A stretch of 64,000 nt of DNA from CBDDLD01 sp965230605 (GCA_965230605.1 CBDDLD010000004.1:1674001-1738000); one strand, 5' to 3'; positions 10,131 through 18,428 are shown, numbered from the stretch's first letter. The notes: generated by a model from the letters alone, not told the origin. Made by a program: numbers and translations.

Positions 10131-11447
10131 CTATTCCCCAAGGATTTCCCAAGCCCAATCTATGATCTGTTGACTAATCTTGTCTTCCCATTTACCGGGT
10201 TTAAAATTGAAGCTATTGGCGTAATTAGGATGTATAGTGCTCCAGTGATCTAAATCTTGATATTTATATAACTGATGGTTTTTATGGCCATTGGCTTTTA
10301 ACACTGATATAATCATATCATTATCATTCTCGGTCATAATCCAGTCGTTGGTCCCCCAACGTATGCGAACCGGAACTTTTATTTGTTCCCAGTGTTTAGC
10401 AAAATTGAAATCCTGTACTTGGTGATAATACGCCATAGGCCTACCATACATATGATTTAAAGCCTGTCTATGATACTTTTTATATGTGGGGTGCTCCTCA
10501 AGGATATCTTCAAAACTTCGTTTTTTAACCAGCATTTCATAGTATATTGGTATGTAGACTTCATTCATTAACTGATAAATCTCTTCTTGGGACTTCCCTT
10601 CTATCTTTAAAATACGACGTTCAATTTCTAGCATATGTTCATACCAAGATTTAAAAAATGTACCATCAGAGATGACGCCCGCTAAATTATGTTTATTGGC
10701 TAAATAGGGTGCCAGGGCACTTCCCATACTATTCCCATATACTATGATTCTATTTGTATCTACATAAGGTTTTGATTTTAAATCAGCAATTGCTGATTCA
10801 TACCCGTTTAGCTCAGTCAGGAAGTCTACTTTCCCACAATCGCCTTCACTATCACCAACTCCAGGTTTTTCAATACGATACAATACCATATTTGATTTTT
10901 CTGCTAAATCTTTAATCAACCTTACCCAATTATTACTTCGCCCAGAATACTTCTCAATTGAAGAGCAACTTAGGCCTTGGATAAGTATTATCGCAGGATG
11001 TTTTTTTGTCATGTTACCATTTGGAACTGTAATAATGGTGCGTTGATTTATTCCAAAATCATTTGCGACATTTTCATAGATTGTTTCAACATTTGTATTC
11101 TCTTCCGGTTTTAGTGCATTTAGAAGTACGTCCTTTACTATTAGCTTGCCATTTCGTTTAGCTTCTATTTTTGTCTTCTGTGATGAGCTCAATCCATATC
11201 GTATTGCACTCCAGTCCACAGAATTCAAGACTAATCGATCGTTCACACGAATAATAATATCACCAGCTTTAAAGCCACTAATGTCTAGGGGCGACCCTTT
11301 TGTGATTTCATTTATTACTACTCCTGGCATAGTACCATTTGGTCCTGATAAATTGGATTCAAAAAAACCTCTACGTTCAAGGTTTTGAGAACAACTTGTT
11401 TTGTAAATTAGTGCGATTATTAATACGGTGAGAATGTGCTTTATCAT
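10131..11447 (-). CDS. Exported PDZ domain plus alpha/beta hydrolase fusion protein
   Basis: 438 residues with an N-terminal hydrophobic signal (about 3-19). Residues about 40-110 form a PDZ domain (VVINEITKGSPLDISGFKAG, then GDIIIRVNDR). From about residue 130 there is an alpha/beta hydrolase with the nucleophile elbow GNSMGS (Ser240), an acid in RWGTNDWIM and a histidine in DLDHWSTIHP. The segment RIEKPGVGDSEGDC is typical of bacterial acyl-peptidase-like or dienelactone-like hydrolases. The likely location is the periplasm, and the substrate is unknown. It is convergent with the LamG lipoprotein gene and divergent from the LytTR gene. The PDZ may dock substrates or partners. Confidence 0.85.
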   Translation of the reverse strand: MIKHILTVLIIALIYKTSCSQNLERRGFFESNLSGPNGTMPGVVINEITKGSPLDISGFKAGDIIIRVNDRLVLNSVDWSAIRYGLSSSQKTKIEAKRNGKLIVKDVLLNALKPEENTNVETIYENVANDFGINQRTIITVPNGNMTKKHPAIILIQGLSCSSIEKYSGRSNNWVRLIKDLAEKSNMVLYRIEKPGVGDSEGDCGKVDFLTELNGYESAIADLKSKPYVDTNRIIVYGNSMGSALAPYLANKHNLAGVISDGTFFKSWYEHMLEIERRILKIEGKSQEEIYQLMNEVYIPIYYEMLVKKRSFEDILEEHPTYKKYHRQALNHMYGRPMAYYHQVQDFNFAKHWEQIKVPVRIRWGTNDWIMTENDNDMIISVLKANGHKNHQLYKYQDLDHWSTIHPNYANSFNFKPGKWEDKISQQIIDWAWEILGE

Positions 11448-11557
11448 GAATTTATAGTTTTAAGACAAAACTAAAGTCAATACAAGCACGAATAAGAAAA
11501 TTATATGTACCCCCGTATTTTTTATACGAATTATAAACTCTTAATGATATTAATTAC

Positions 11558-12319
11558 GTGCTATCCTACAGTAGAAATAAAACACTCATTATACACTTTC
11601 TTTTTTGGGTAGTTTATTATATGCTATTTGGTATAATATGGGCAAAGGATGGCAACTATAAAGATTCCTTCTTCTTAGAATTTATACTATTGCCAATACG
11701 TATCTTTTGTGTGTACTTTACCGTTTTATATTTATTACCACAATTTTTACTAAAAAAGAAGTTTGTAAAGTTCTTTGGGTTTTATATGGTGCTCTTACTT
11801 TTAGCAAGTTTTTTACAAAATGTATTTATTGAGTTTTTTATGAATAATGCAGATCATTTTGATATCTATGTTGTCATTAATCCATCTGCTTTACTAAGAG
11901 CATCAATATTAATTAATTCTACAGTTTTATTTGTTCTATCTGTTTATGTATTGAAGCATTACTATGACGAAAGAGCTAAGAATGACCTACTAAGTAAAGG
12001 CCACATCGAACCTAAGATGGTTGTACTTAAATCTAATAAACGAAAATATCACATTGAAGAGAAAAATATTGTGCGTGTTGAAGGGTTAGGAAATTATGTA
12101 ACGTATTACTTAAAAGATGGTAGCTCCATAATTGTATATAGTGTTTTAAAAGATGCCCTTAATATCTTATCTGATGACTTTATAAGAGTACATAAATCAC
12201 ATATAGTGAATAAAAAGCTGATCAAATCTTATAGTAAAGAAAATATTGAATTAATCAATAATGACCTCGTTCCAATTGGAAACTCCATGAGTTTAAACCT
12301 AAGTTTTTTGACCTCTTAA
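11558..12319 (+). CDS. Membrane-anchored LytTR DNA-binding regulator
   Basis: 253 residues starting at GTG; no in-frame ATG lies upstream before a stop. The N-terminal half has four hydrophobic helices (about residues 8-28, 43-62, 72-92 and 110-130). The C-terminal half (about 150-250) is a LytTR domain, with VVLKSNKRKYHIEEKNIVRVEGLGNYV and FIRVHKSHIVNKKLI. No receiver domain is present, so any sensing must come from the membrane part or a partner. It stands alone, divergent from the PDZ-hydrolase gene, which is a possible target. A related architecture is found at 31954. Confidence 0.88.
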   Translation: MLSYSRNKTLIIHFLFWVVYYMLFGIIWAKDGNYKDSFFLEFILLPIRIFCVYFTVLYLLPQFLLKKKFVKFFGFYMVLLLLASFLQNVFIEFFMNNADHFDIYVVINPSALLRASILINSTVLFVLSVYVLKHYYDERAKNDLLSKGHIEPKMVVLKSNKRKYHIEEKNIVRVEGLGNYVTYYLKDGSSIIVYSVLKDALNILSDDFIRVHKSHIVNKKLIKSYSKENIELINNDLVPIGNSMSLNLSFLTS

Positions 12320-12451
12320 GCACATATTATCTTATTTAGCTTCATTATTAGTGATAAACAAAAAAATGCTTGTTATATAATATTTGCTATGAATTACTCT
12401 TTTTTTACAGTGAGGTGATTCACTAAAATGATAAAGGGTATTCTTAATAAC

Positions 12452-12485
12452 ACAAAACTTCCCATTGTAAAACAGAAAGTTTTGT
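12452..12485. terminator. Hairpin between convergent genes
   Basis: A 9-base perfect inverted repeat (ACAAAACTT / AAGTTTTGT) with a 16-base loop lies between the convergent LytTR and DUF1330 genes. No clear T-run follows, so a terminator role is only likely by position. Confidence 0.3.
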
Positions 12486-12505
12486 ATTATTCTCTATGTG
12501 TGTAC

Positions 12506-12808
12506 TTAAGACAAATCGTCTTTTTTCTCAATAAGAAAATGATGACTCACTGAACCTGCAGTTCGGGCATTGAGATGCGGCACATAATCCGGATCTTTCA
12601 TAAAATCTAAGGCTGCTTGTTTTGAAGGCCATTCTAAAATAATTCTTAATGCAGCCGGTTGATCATCACCCTCTATTTGTTCGTGGGCTGCTGTCCTGGC
12701 TAAATATCTACCACCATGCTTTTCTACTATTTTGCTAGAAATAGCTACATAGTCTGCAATCCATTCTTGCTTAGTTGGAGTAACATCTAGTACTGAATAA
12801 TATGCCAT
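12506..12808 (-). CDS. DUF1330 family protein
   Basis: 100 residues, the usual size for DUF1330, a small ferredoxin-like dimeric alpha/beta-barrel family. Recognisable segments are YYSVLDVTPTKQEWIADY, HGGRYLARTAAHEQIEG and RIILEWPSKQAALDFMKDPDY. The fold resembles that of antibiotic monooxygenases and EthD-like proteins, but no reaction is established. The gene lies 22 bases downstream of the quinone-oxidoreductase gene on the same strand. The two therefore form a likely operon under HxlR control, in keeping with a role in handling reactive electrophiles. Confidence 0.88.
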   Translation of the reverse strand: MAYYSVLDVTPTKQEWIADYVAISSKIVEKHGGRYLARTAAHEQIEGDDQPAALRIILEWPSKQAALDFMKDPDYVPHLNARTAGSVSHHFLIEKKDDLS

Positions 12809-12830
12809 AATTATTGATTTTATGATTAAT

Positions 12831-13772
12831 TTATAATGTTACTACTACTTTCCCCACGGTACGTCCACTCTCTAATTGCTCATGCGCTTTAGCCATATCA
12901 TCGAAATTGAATGTTTTTGAGACATGTGGTATGATGGCACCGTCTTCTAATAATCTTTTTAAAGTATTCATATCCTCACCATTAGATTGAACCATCAAAA
13001 AGGAAAGATCTACCTGTTTCGATTTTGCAAGTTCTAAGACCTCTTCAGAGAATTCAGGTGTTGGAATTGAAACTACCTTCCCTCCTGCTTTAACAACTTT
13101 TACAGAATTATATAGAATGTCGCCATTGAATACGTCAAATACAAAGTCGGCATCTTTTACAATCTCTTCAAATGCTTGTGTTCTATAATCAATATGTTCA
13201 TCAGCCCCTAAGCCTAAAACAAAATCTTTATTCTTACCGGAACTTGTGGTAATGACATAAGCTCCAAGTGACTTAGCTATTTGAATAGCAAAGTGTCCAA
13301 CACCTCCTGAGCCCGCATGGATCAGTACCTTGTCGCCTTTTTTAATATTTTTCTGCAAGACCTGTAATGCAGTTAGCGCTGCTAAAGTTGTAGCTGCAGC
13401 TGCTTTAAAAGAGACACCATCAGGGATAGAAGCTAAATGAGCCGCCGGGGCTACTACATACTCTGCATAGGCTTTGCCCATGCCTAGAAAGTTTACCATT
13501 CCAAAAACAGTATCTCCAATTTCAAACTTTGTGACTTGGCTTCCTTTAGCAACAACGACACCAGCAATATCCCAACCTAAGATTGCCGGGCGTTCTTCGC
13601 CATATATCATGGTTAAAACGGCATCGTTTCCTCTAACTTTAAAGTCTACAGGGTTTACGCTTATCGCTCTCGTTTCTATCAACACCTCATTGTCTTTTGG
13701 TGTCGGCTGTTCTATCTTTTTAATTTGAAGGTTCTCTACACCTCCAGCCGTTTCTAATACTATTGCTTTCAT
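12831..13772 (-). CDS. NADP-dependent zinc-less alcohol dehydrogenase/quinone oxidoreductase
   Basis: 313 residues of the medium-chain dehydrogenase/reductase superfamily, quinone-oxidoreductase-like branch. The N-terminal GroES-like domain has VNPVDFKVRGND and ILGWDIAGVVVAKGSQV. The Rossmann domain has HAGSGGVGHFAIQIAKSLGA. The catalytic zinc ligands of classical alcohol dehydrogenases are missing, as in NADPH:quinone reductases. The likely role is detoxification of quinones or reactive carbonyls. It is divergent from an HxlR regulator, the common QorR-type arrangement, and leads a two-gene operon with DUF1330. Confidence 0.9.
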   Translation of the reverse strand: MKAIVLETAGGVENLQIKKIEQPTPKDNEVLIETRAISVNPVDFKVRGNDAVLTMIYGEERPAILGWDIAGVVVAKGSQVTKFEIGDTVFGMVNFLGMGKAYAEYVVAPAAHLASIPDGVSFKAAAATTLAALTALQVLQKNIKKGDKVLIHAGSGGVGHFAIQIAKSLGAYVITTSSGKNKDFVLGLGADEHIDYRTQAFEEIVKDADFVFDVFNGDILYNSVKVVKAGGKVVSIPTPEFSEEVLELAKSKQVDLSFLMVQSNGEDMNTLKRLLEDGAIIPHVSKTFNFDDMAKAHEQLESGRTVGKVVVTL

Positions 13773-13795
13773 TATGTTTATCGTTAAATTAATGT

Positions 13796-13846
13796 ACTAT
13801 AAAAAGTATTGTGCAAAACTAAAGTGGATTTAAGTATTGTGCAATA
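13796..13846 (-). promoter_or_regulatory. Promoter and repeated operator of the quinone-oxidoreductase gene
   Basis: On the minus strand a -33 TTG (13842-13844) and a -7 TAGTTTTG (13814-13821) are 20 bases apart. A 13-base direct repeat, AAGTATTGTGCAA, occurs at 13804-13816 and 13832-13844 and overlaps both elements. The upstream copy contains an inverted repeat, TATTG-TG-CAATA (13835-13846). The placement suits repression by the divergent HxlR protein. Confidence 0.6.
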
Positions 13847-13919
13847 ACGGTCAAAAATGATAGTAGTACAAAAATTGTTTAAATAACTGTCTATCAATAA
13901 TTTAAATATACAAAAAGTA

Positions 13920-13966
13920 ACTATAAAAAGTATAGTTGTATACTAATTGATAGTATATTAACTTTG
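13920..13966 (+). promoter_or_regulatory. Promoter and candidate operator of the hxlR-type gene
   Basis: A -33 TTG (13936-13938) and -7 TAACTTTG (13959-13966) are separated by 20 bases, and the ATG follows at 13986. Palindromic arms AGTATA-GTTG-TATACT (13929-13944) are centred on the -33 box, and a third arm AGTATA lies at 13952-13957. A 14-base sequence, ACTATAAAAAGTAT (13920-13933), also occurs at 13796-13809 near the divergent gene. Autoregulation is inferred. Confidence 0.6.
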
Positions 13967-13985
13967 CATTAAATTATTATTAAAT

Positions 13986-14354
13986 ATGTCTGGAACACAC
14001 GAAAAAAGGCTCATAAAATATAATGACAAACTCTTCTCTTGTACGACGAGTATCGCTATGGAATTCATAGGGGGGAAATGGAAAAGTGTGATCTTAATTT
14101 ATCTTGTGGATGGAAAGAAACGTTATAACGAGCTCCGCAAACTAATATCTACTATCACCGAGCGCACATTAAGTTTACAATTGAAGCAACTTGAAAAGGA
14201 TGGGTTAATTACACGTAAGGTGTATACCAAAAAACCTCCTTTAAAAGTAGAGTACGCGCTAACTCCATTTGGAGAAACCCTAGTCCCCGTACTAAATTCA
14301 ATTGCAGAATGGGGAATGATAGTAGCCAGAGAAAAAGGAGAAATTCTAGAATAA
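13986..14354 (+). CDS. HxlR family winged-helix transcriptional regulator
   Basis: 122 residues. The HxlR signature is clear: CTTSIAMEFIGGKWKSVILIYLVDGKKRYNELRKLI, then ITERTLSLQLKQLEKDGLITRKVY and VEYALTPFGETLVPVLNSIAEWG. Members bind short palindromes, and many respond to reactive electrophiles or redox change, often through a Cys just before the first helix. A Cys is present here at residue 19. It is divergent from the quinone-oxidoreductase gene across a 213-base region rich in repeats, and most likely controls it and itself. Confidence 0.92.
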   Translation: MSGTHEKRLIKYNDKLFSCTTSIAMEFIGGKWKSVILIYLVDGKKRYNELRKLISTITERTLSLQLKQLEKDGLITRKVYTKKPPLKVEYALTPFGETLVPVLNSIAEWGMIVAREKGEILE

Positions 14355-14357
14355 CAA

Positions 14358-14720
14358 CTAGACACCTTGGACAAAGAATACAGCGTTTTTATTCAAATCA
14401 TAGAACCCAAACTCATGTGTGTTCCATGGCGTGTGTCTTCTTAATTTAGACTCTGGCACTGTACCGCGTTCAACAAACTCCTTAAAAATTGGGTCTATAT
14501 GATCCACAAATAATTTAATTACGGACCCTCCTAGTAAAGGATCATCTTCTGTATCCGCGTGCCATTGTAAATGAATAAAATGCTGATCGCGTCTTAAAAC
14601 AGCATACATATCATCTTTGTGAATGAGATTGAAACCAACATATTTTTGATACCAATCGACATCACGATCTATATTTTCACTAGGCAAAACTGGCGTTATT
14701 CCAATAATAGATGTATTCAT
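14358..14720 (-). CDS. Glyoxalase/bleomycin-resistance (VOC) superfamily protein
   Basis: 120 residues with the VOC pattern: IIGITPVLPSENIDRDVDWYQKYVGFNLIHKDDMYAVLRRDQHFIHLQW, and at the end EFGFYDLNKNAVFFVQG. The length and the HIHLQW segment resemble small bleomycin-resistance-like proteins. Such proteins bind metal-coordinated or aromatic ligands; the actual ligand cannot be predicted. It is convergent with the HxlR gene, with stop codons 3 bases apart, and stands alone. Confidence 0.82.
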   Translation of the reverse strand: MNTSIIGITPVLPSENIDRDVDWYQKYVGFNLIHKDDMYAVLRRDQHFIHLQWHADTEDDPLLGGSVIKLFVDHIDPIFKEFVERGTVPESKLRRHTPWNTHEFGFYDLNKNAVFFVQGV

Positions 14721-14766
14721 GCTTTAAAAATACTGATATAAATCCATTTCTATCTATTTTTATAGT

Positions 14767-15192
14767 ATGGAGTATCCTGAAATTTCCAATTTACAAACGT
14801 TTATCGATCAACATAAGGTAGTGATCCAAAAACTTACCAAACCTATACTAGAGCATAGTTTAGTCCCTTTATTGTTTCAATGTAATGGCATCTCTTATAC
14901 TATTCAGGTTCAGGACGAGTATCAGGACTTAAATTACAATAATTCTATATTAGATTGTTTGTTGGTACTACGTGAGTTAGCTATGATTGAAGATGGTACG
15001 GATTATTTATCCTGGTGTAAACTCATGATGTTAGATCCTAACAATCCATCTTTACTAGACTATTATAAAACAATAGTGAATCGCCTTGGCGCTATTAAAT
15101 CTTGCTTCCCTGAAGGAGAAATTGATTATTATATCTCTGATTTAGATTTTCAATTAAGTTCCGGCCCAATGTCTGTTTTACGTAAACCTTAA
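14767..15192 (+). CDS. Conserved-looking hypothetical protein
   Basis: 141 residues, soluble and acidic, with no signal peptide or membrane segment. I do not recognise a family. The only notable features are the segment DCLLVLRELAMIEDGTDYLSWCK and a hydrophilic C-terminus. Codon use matches the neighbours and the frame fills the whole gap between two minus-strand genes. Its stop overlaps the stop of the next minus-strand gene within one TTAA (15189-15192). Confidence 0.65.
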   Translation: MEYPEISNLQTFIDQHKVVIQKLTKPILEHSLVPLLFQCNGISYTIQVQDEYQDLNYNNSILDCLLVLRELAMIEDGTDYLSWCKLMMLDPNNPSLLDYYKTIVNRLGAIKSCFPEGEIDYYISDLDFQLSSGPMSVLRKP

Positions 15193-16211
15193 TTACTACG
15201 GTTTACCTTAACTACTATACGTTCTATAATAGCTTTAGCTGTTGTAAGTCTTGACATATCTGTATATATCTTGCCATTTTTAGCTGAGTGATGACCGTGT
15301 CCGACCAAATCCATCAGATAGTAAGACTTATGATCTTCCATATCGATTAAAGCATTAAAAATAATTGAAGGTTGCCCTAATTGCCCAGTGCCATTATGAA
15401 AGACGTCATCATCGGGAAAATCATATTCCGAGTAGTACTCATTATCGTCAAAGGCTACATTAATTTCTACTTTAATTACAAATCTTGACCTATCGCTTAT
15501 AGAACTATTCAATATAAAGTTATCTGTGAGCGTTTCCCCACTTATAGCATCTGGGAGAGGTGTTGATCTAGAGGGTACAAGCATACCGCCTTCATGCTTA
15601 ACATTACGACTATGAGACCACACCGGTAGAGCATTTACTCTACGATAAGACACACTCCTTGATTTCTGTTCATCAAAAGTTTTAAAGTTTGTTTTATTCC
15701 TTCCTCCAAAAAACAATCCTCTTGCTGTAGCTTTAGATACAAAAAGTGTAGCTATATAATCACCTTCCTCACTTTCTATCCACACTGCCATTTGTGGGTG
15801 CCAATAATGCTCCCCTTTTAGGGCATCTAAAGTGATTTTAATGTCTTCGGAAAGGTCCATATCTACAACTTCATACTTTGAATGATCTACAGTTTGTTTG
15901 CTCTTAACTTTGCGCTGTGCTCCAATATCCATGAGATAATTAAAAGGCATGATCTGAAAATAACTCCCTATAGAAATTGCTAGTCCACCACATAAGACTA
16001 TCCATAGAATTTTCCCTTTACTATATAATTGAAGTATCTTGAAGTTATTACGTATGTGCAAGATCGCGCCTATAGAAAAAACAATTCCGAATACAGTATG
16101 TACTGTAGCAATTGTTCTTGCATATGGCTGTAAGTAGGAAAGTAAACCCGTTATTAATAAAACAACAAAGCTTACCCCTACACTTAAGCCAATCCATTTT
16201 CGTTTAGTCAT
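15189..16211 (-). CDS. Membrane protein with DUF2271-like periplasmic domain and DAISGETLTD motif
   Basis: 340 residues. Three hydrophobic helices (about 7-25, 35-53 and 67-87) carry His38 and His52 and resemble the small membrane part of DUF4405-like proteins. The rest is probably periplasmic: PQMAVWIESEEGDYIATLFVSKATARG (about 139-165), ALPVWSHSRN (194-203) and PDAISGETLTD (220-230). These recall DUF2271-type domains and the SGAT-type flavinylation motif, although A is replaced by E. A late HGHH occurs at 305-308. It overlaps the upstream Cys-rich gene by 8 bases and so is co-translated with it. The family call is tentative and no enzyme activity is claimed. Confidence 0.75.
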   Translation of the reverse strand: MTKRKWIGLSVGVSFVVLLITGLLSYLQPYARTIATVHTVFGIVFSIGAILHIRNNFKILQLYSKGKILWIVLCGGLAISIGSYFQIMPFNYLMDIGAQRKVKSKQTVDHSKYEVVDMDLSEDIKITLDALKGEHYWHPQMAVWIESEEGDYIATLFVSKATARGLFFGGRNKTNFKTFDEQKSRSVSYRRVNALPVWSHSRNVKHEGGMLVPSRSTPLPDAISGETLTDNFILNSSISDRSRFVIKVEINVAFDDNEYYSEYDFPDDDVFHNGTGQLGQPSIIFNALIDMEDHKSYYLMDLVGHGHHSAKNGKIYTDMSRLTTAKAIIERIVVKVNRSN

Positions 16212-16695
16212 TCAGCTTACTCTTAACGAGTTCTATACGTTTGGTAAGGTATTGTACTTGCTTTGCTTTTTGCTTAGGAAGTTCAAAGGCTTTGGCCTTA
16301 AAATCAAGTTTTAGTTTCAACTCGTTTTCTACTGCTTTAAGCTCATTGACAATTATGTCAAGGCTTTCTTCATCAGAAGTTCCAACAATACCGTGAATAT
16401 CATAAGATCTTGGTGAAAATGAATGCTCCTTAGAAGTTTCCATAATTGTCTTTACTTCTATCAAGCTTTGGCGTAATTCAGTAATGGCTTTAGCCTCACC
16501 AAATTTTGTTTTTGCTCCTCGGCAGTTAGATGGTGTACACCCCGATGTTTTTTCTTTACTTTCACCGTCATTACAATTAGCTTCAGAATGGGTCTTAGAG
16601 TCGCAGCAGCTTTCTTGAGCTGCTCCATCAAAGCCCATAAATAAAAACATCATAAGGCTAAGTACTGTTGTTAAAAATTTAGTGTTTAAATGCAT
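16204..16695 (-). CDS. Cys-rich exported protein of the SigZ-like locus
   Basis: 163 residues with a Sec signal ending near residue 27 (GFDGAAQ). The mature N-terminus is unusually Cys-rich for an exported protein: Cys30, 31, 41, 53 and 58, in ESCCDS, NCND and GCTPSNCRG. The remainder is helical and Lys/Glu-rich (KAVENELKLKLDFKAKAF, QVQYLTKRIELVKS), containing YDIHGIVGTSDEESLDII. The cluster could bind metal or sense redox state. The gene has its own promoter-like element (16725-16750), shared in sequence and spacing with the sigma gene. Its function is unknown. Confidence 0.75.
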   Translation of the reverse strand: MHLNTKFLTTVLSLMMFLFMGFDGAAQESCCDSKTHSEANCNDGESKEKTSGCTPSNCRGAKTKFGEAKAITELRQSLIEVKTIMETSKEHSFSPRSYDIHGIVGTSDEESLDIIVNELKAVENELKLKLDFKAKAFELPKQKAKQVQYLTKRIELVKSKLND

Positions 16696-16724
16696 AGATT
16701 ATAAATTTAAGGTTACACCCTAAA

Positions 16725-16750
16725 AGACGTTATGCAAAAAAAATGATGCA
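16725..16750 (-). promoter_or_regulatory. ECF-type promoter element before the Cys-rich gene
   Basis: Read on the minus strand: TGCATCA, a run of eight T, then ACGTCT 13 bases after TGCATCA. An element with identical ends and the same total length of 26 bases lies upstream of the sigma gene at 17314-17339. The distance to the start codon is also alike (30 and 33 bases). CGTC is a common ECF -10 core. Recognition by the adjacent sigma factor is inferred. Confidence 0.6.
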
Positions 16751-16753
16751 GTA

Positions 16754-17281
16754 TTAGCAGCAATTTGTTTTGTTCTGAAAGTCTACTATACTGCCCTTTC
16801 CGGCTTGTTGAACTGTACAACAGTTTGAAAACAAAGCTTTAAGCTTAGTTCTTCCTCGTTGTATCTTAGAGCGAACCGTAACATAATTCATATTTAATTG
16901 ATCCGCTATTTCTTTTTGAGAGTAACCATCAATTTCAGAAAGCTTAATCAATTTTTGGTAGTCCTCAGGAAGTTTTTCAATCATCGGAATCACACAATTA
17001 CTTAGTTCTTCTACTACTTTATTTTCATTTTGTTGTTCTGCCATAAACCGATCCTCGAGTGCTGTTAAGGTTAAGCGTTTCTTTCTATAATAATCAATGA
17101 TGGTATTCTTAGTAACCCTATAGATCCAATGCTTAAAATTGTCTATTGCTGTTATATCCGATTTGGAAAGCTTGTAAAACACATCTTGAACAATATCTTG
17201 TGCATCTGTTTCATTTTGCACATGTTTCTTTACATATACAAATAAGTCGCTATGGTAACTTTTAAAATCTTTCTCCGTCAT
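16754..17281 (-). CDS. SigZ-like ECF RNA polymerase sigma factor
   Basis: 175 residues. Region 2 reads HVQNETDAQDIVQDVFYKLSK and NFKHWIYRVTKNTIIDYYRKKR. Region 4 reads LPEDYQKLIKLSEIDGYSQKEIADQLNMNYVTVRSKIQRGRTKLKALF. The C-terminus carries two Cys pairs (NCCTVQQ and a terminal KTNCC), like the Cys-containing tail of SigZ-type factors and well placed for metal or redox control. No anti-sigma gene with a recognisable domain is adjacent. The next two genes downstream encode a Cys-rich exported protein and a membrane protein that could act as sensor. It probably activates its own promoter (17314-17339). Confidence 0.9.
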   Translation of the reverse strand: MTEKDFKSYHSDLFVYVKKHVQNETDAQDIVQDVFYKLSKSDITAIDNFKHWIYRVTKNTIIDYYRKKRLTLTALEDRFMAEQQNENKVVEELSNCVIPMIEKLPEDYQKLIKLSEIDGYSQKEIADQLNMNYVTVRSKIQRGRTKLKALFSNCCTVQQAGKGSIVDFQNKTNCC

Positions 17282-17313
17282 GATTGAATGAAATAAATGG
17301 TTAATTATAGTAT

Positions 17314-17339
17314 AGACGTACGTTTAAAAAAATGATGCA
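17314..17339 (-). promoter_or_regulatory. ECF-type promoter element before the sigma gene
   Basis: Minus strand: TGCATCA, seven T, then ACGTCT, with 13 bases between the two boxes, as in the element at 16725-16750. It lies 33 bases from the sigma ATG. The match in both ends and spacing is unlikely by chance and suggests positive autoregulation. Confidence 0.6.
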
Positions 17340-17498
17340 TTAGGATGTGCTTTTACATAATTAAAGCTTAATCAAATATCTACATTTAACATTTTATTGT
17401 TAACAACTCTAACAATACATTAACTAAAACATACGTTATTTTGTATAAATTCGTCAATCAAAAAATCAGAGCTGTCTTGCTATGGCAGTTATATTAGA

Positions 17499-18428
17499 AT
17501 GAAATTATTAGTATCCCTAGCACTAGTCGTTTTATCCTTAAGTGTTTATGCTCAGGAGCCTGTTTCTACACCATCAAATGAGGCTCTTAAGATCAAAGTT
17601 AAATCATCACTTAAAAAAGGGGCCCTCACTGAGGAGATCGTAATTCCTATTGTATCTCCAGATTCAATACAAACTCCAGATATCAAAGCTGAATATTGGA
17701 GCAATACGGTTTATAATCCCTATAGAAATACCTTAGTAGAGTTTCCGGTACAGCTAAAATTTGAAGACAGTACTTATGCTTCTCCCATTAAAAAAGATAA
17801 GGTAGTAACTTCCCGTTTTGGATGGCGTTGGGGCCGTCCACATCGCGGTATAGATATAGATCTAATCACTGGGGACAGTCTTTATTCGATGTTCGATGGT
17901 ATTGTAAGATTTGCACGTTATAATTCCGGGCATGGTCGTACTGTTGTTGTACGCCATTATAATGGTTTAGAAACCGTTTATGCACACTTATCCAGATATG
18001 GCGTTAAAGAGAATGACAGCATAAAGAAAGGCCAATATATTGGAAGAGGCGGTGCTAGTGGAAATGCCAGAGGTAGTCACTTACATTTAGTTATTAATTA
18101 TAAAGGTGTGTCTATTAATCCTGAATATCTTTTCGATTTTAATAAAGACAATACGATTAGATCTAAAGAATTATGGGTCACTAGAAAATGGACGCGACCT
18201 CACCTACACTCTTCCAAAAGACAAAGCAAATTAGCACTCTTGCTTACTGAAGAAGACGCTCTTGCAAGCCTTAAAAAGCAGCGTAAAATTTATGTAGTAA
18301 AGCGTGGTGATACCTTATCAAAAATTGCAAGACGTAATAATGTGTCTATTAGTTCTATTTGTAAAACGAACTACATTAAGCGTAATTCCGTTATTAAAGT
18401 CGGTCAGAAATTAGTATTAGAACTCTAG
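17499..18428 (+). CDS. M23 family peptidoglycan endopeptidase with LysM domain
   Basis: 309 residues with a Sec signal (VLSLSVYAQ, cleavage near residue 19). The M23 domain spans about 100-215. Zinc ligands are H115 and D119 (HRGIDID) and H196 (SHLHLV), with catalytic H163 (YAHLSRYG), so all key residues are present. A C-terminal LysM (about 263-307: YVVKRGDTLSKIARRNNVSISSI) targets peptidoglycan. It probably acts in the periplasm to cleave cross-links during cell growth. It is divergent from the sigma gene across 217 bases. Confidence 0.93.
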   Translation: MKLLVSLALVVLSLSVYAQEPVSTPSNEALKIKVKSSLKKGALTEEIVIPIVSPDSIQTPDIKAEYWSNTVYNPYRNTLVEFPVQLKFEDSTYASPIKKDKVVTSRFGWRWGRPHRGIDIDLITGDSLYSMFDGIVRFARYNSGHGRTVVVRHYNGLETVYAHLSRYGVKENDSIKKGQYIGRGGASGNARGSHLHLVINYKGVSINPEYLFDFNKDNTIRSKELWVTRKWTRPHLHSSKRQSKLALLLTEEDALASLKKQRKIYVVKRGDTLSKIARRNNVSISSICKTNYIKRNSVIKVGQKLVLEL

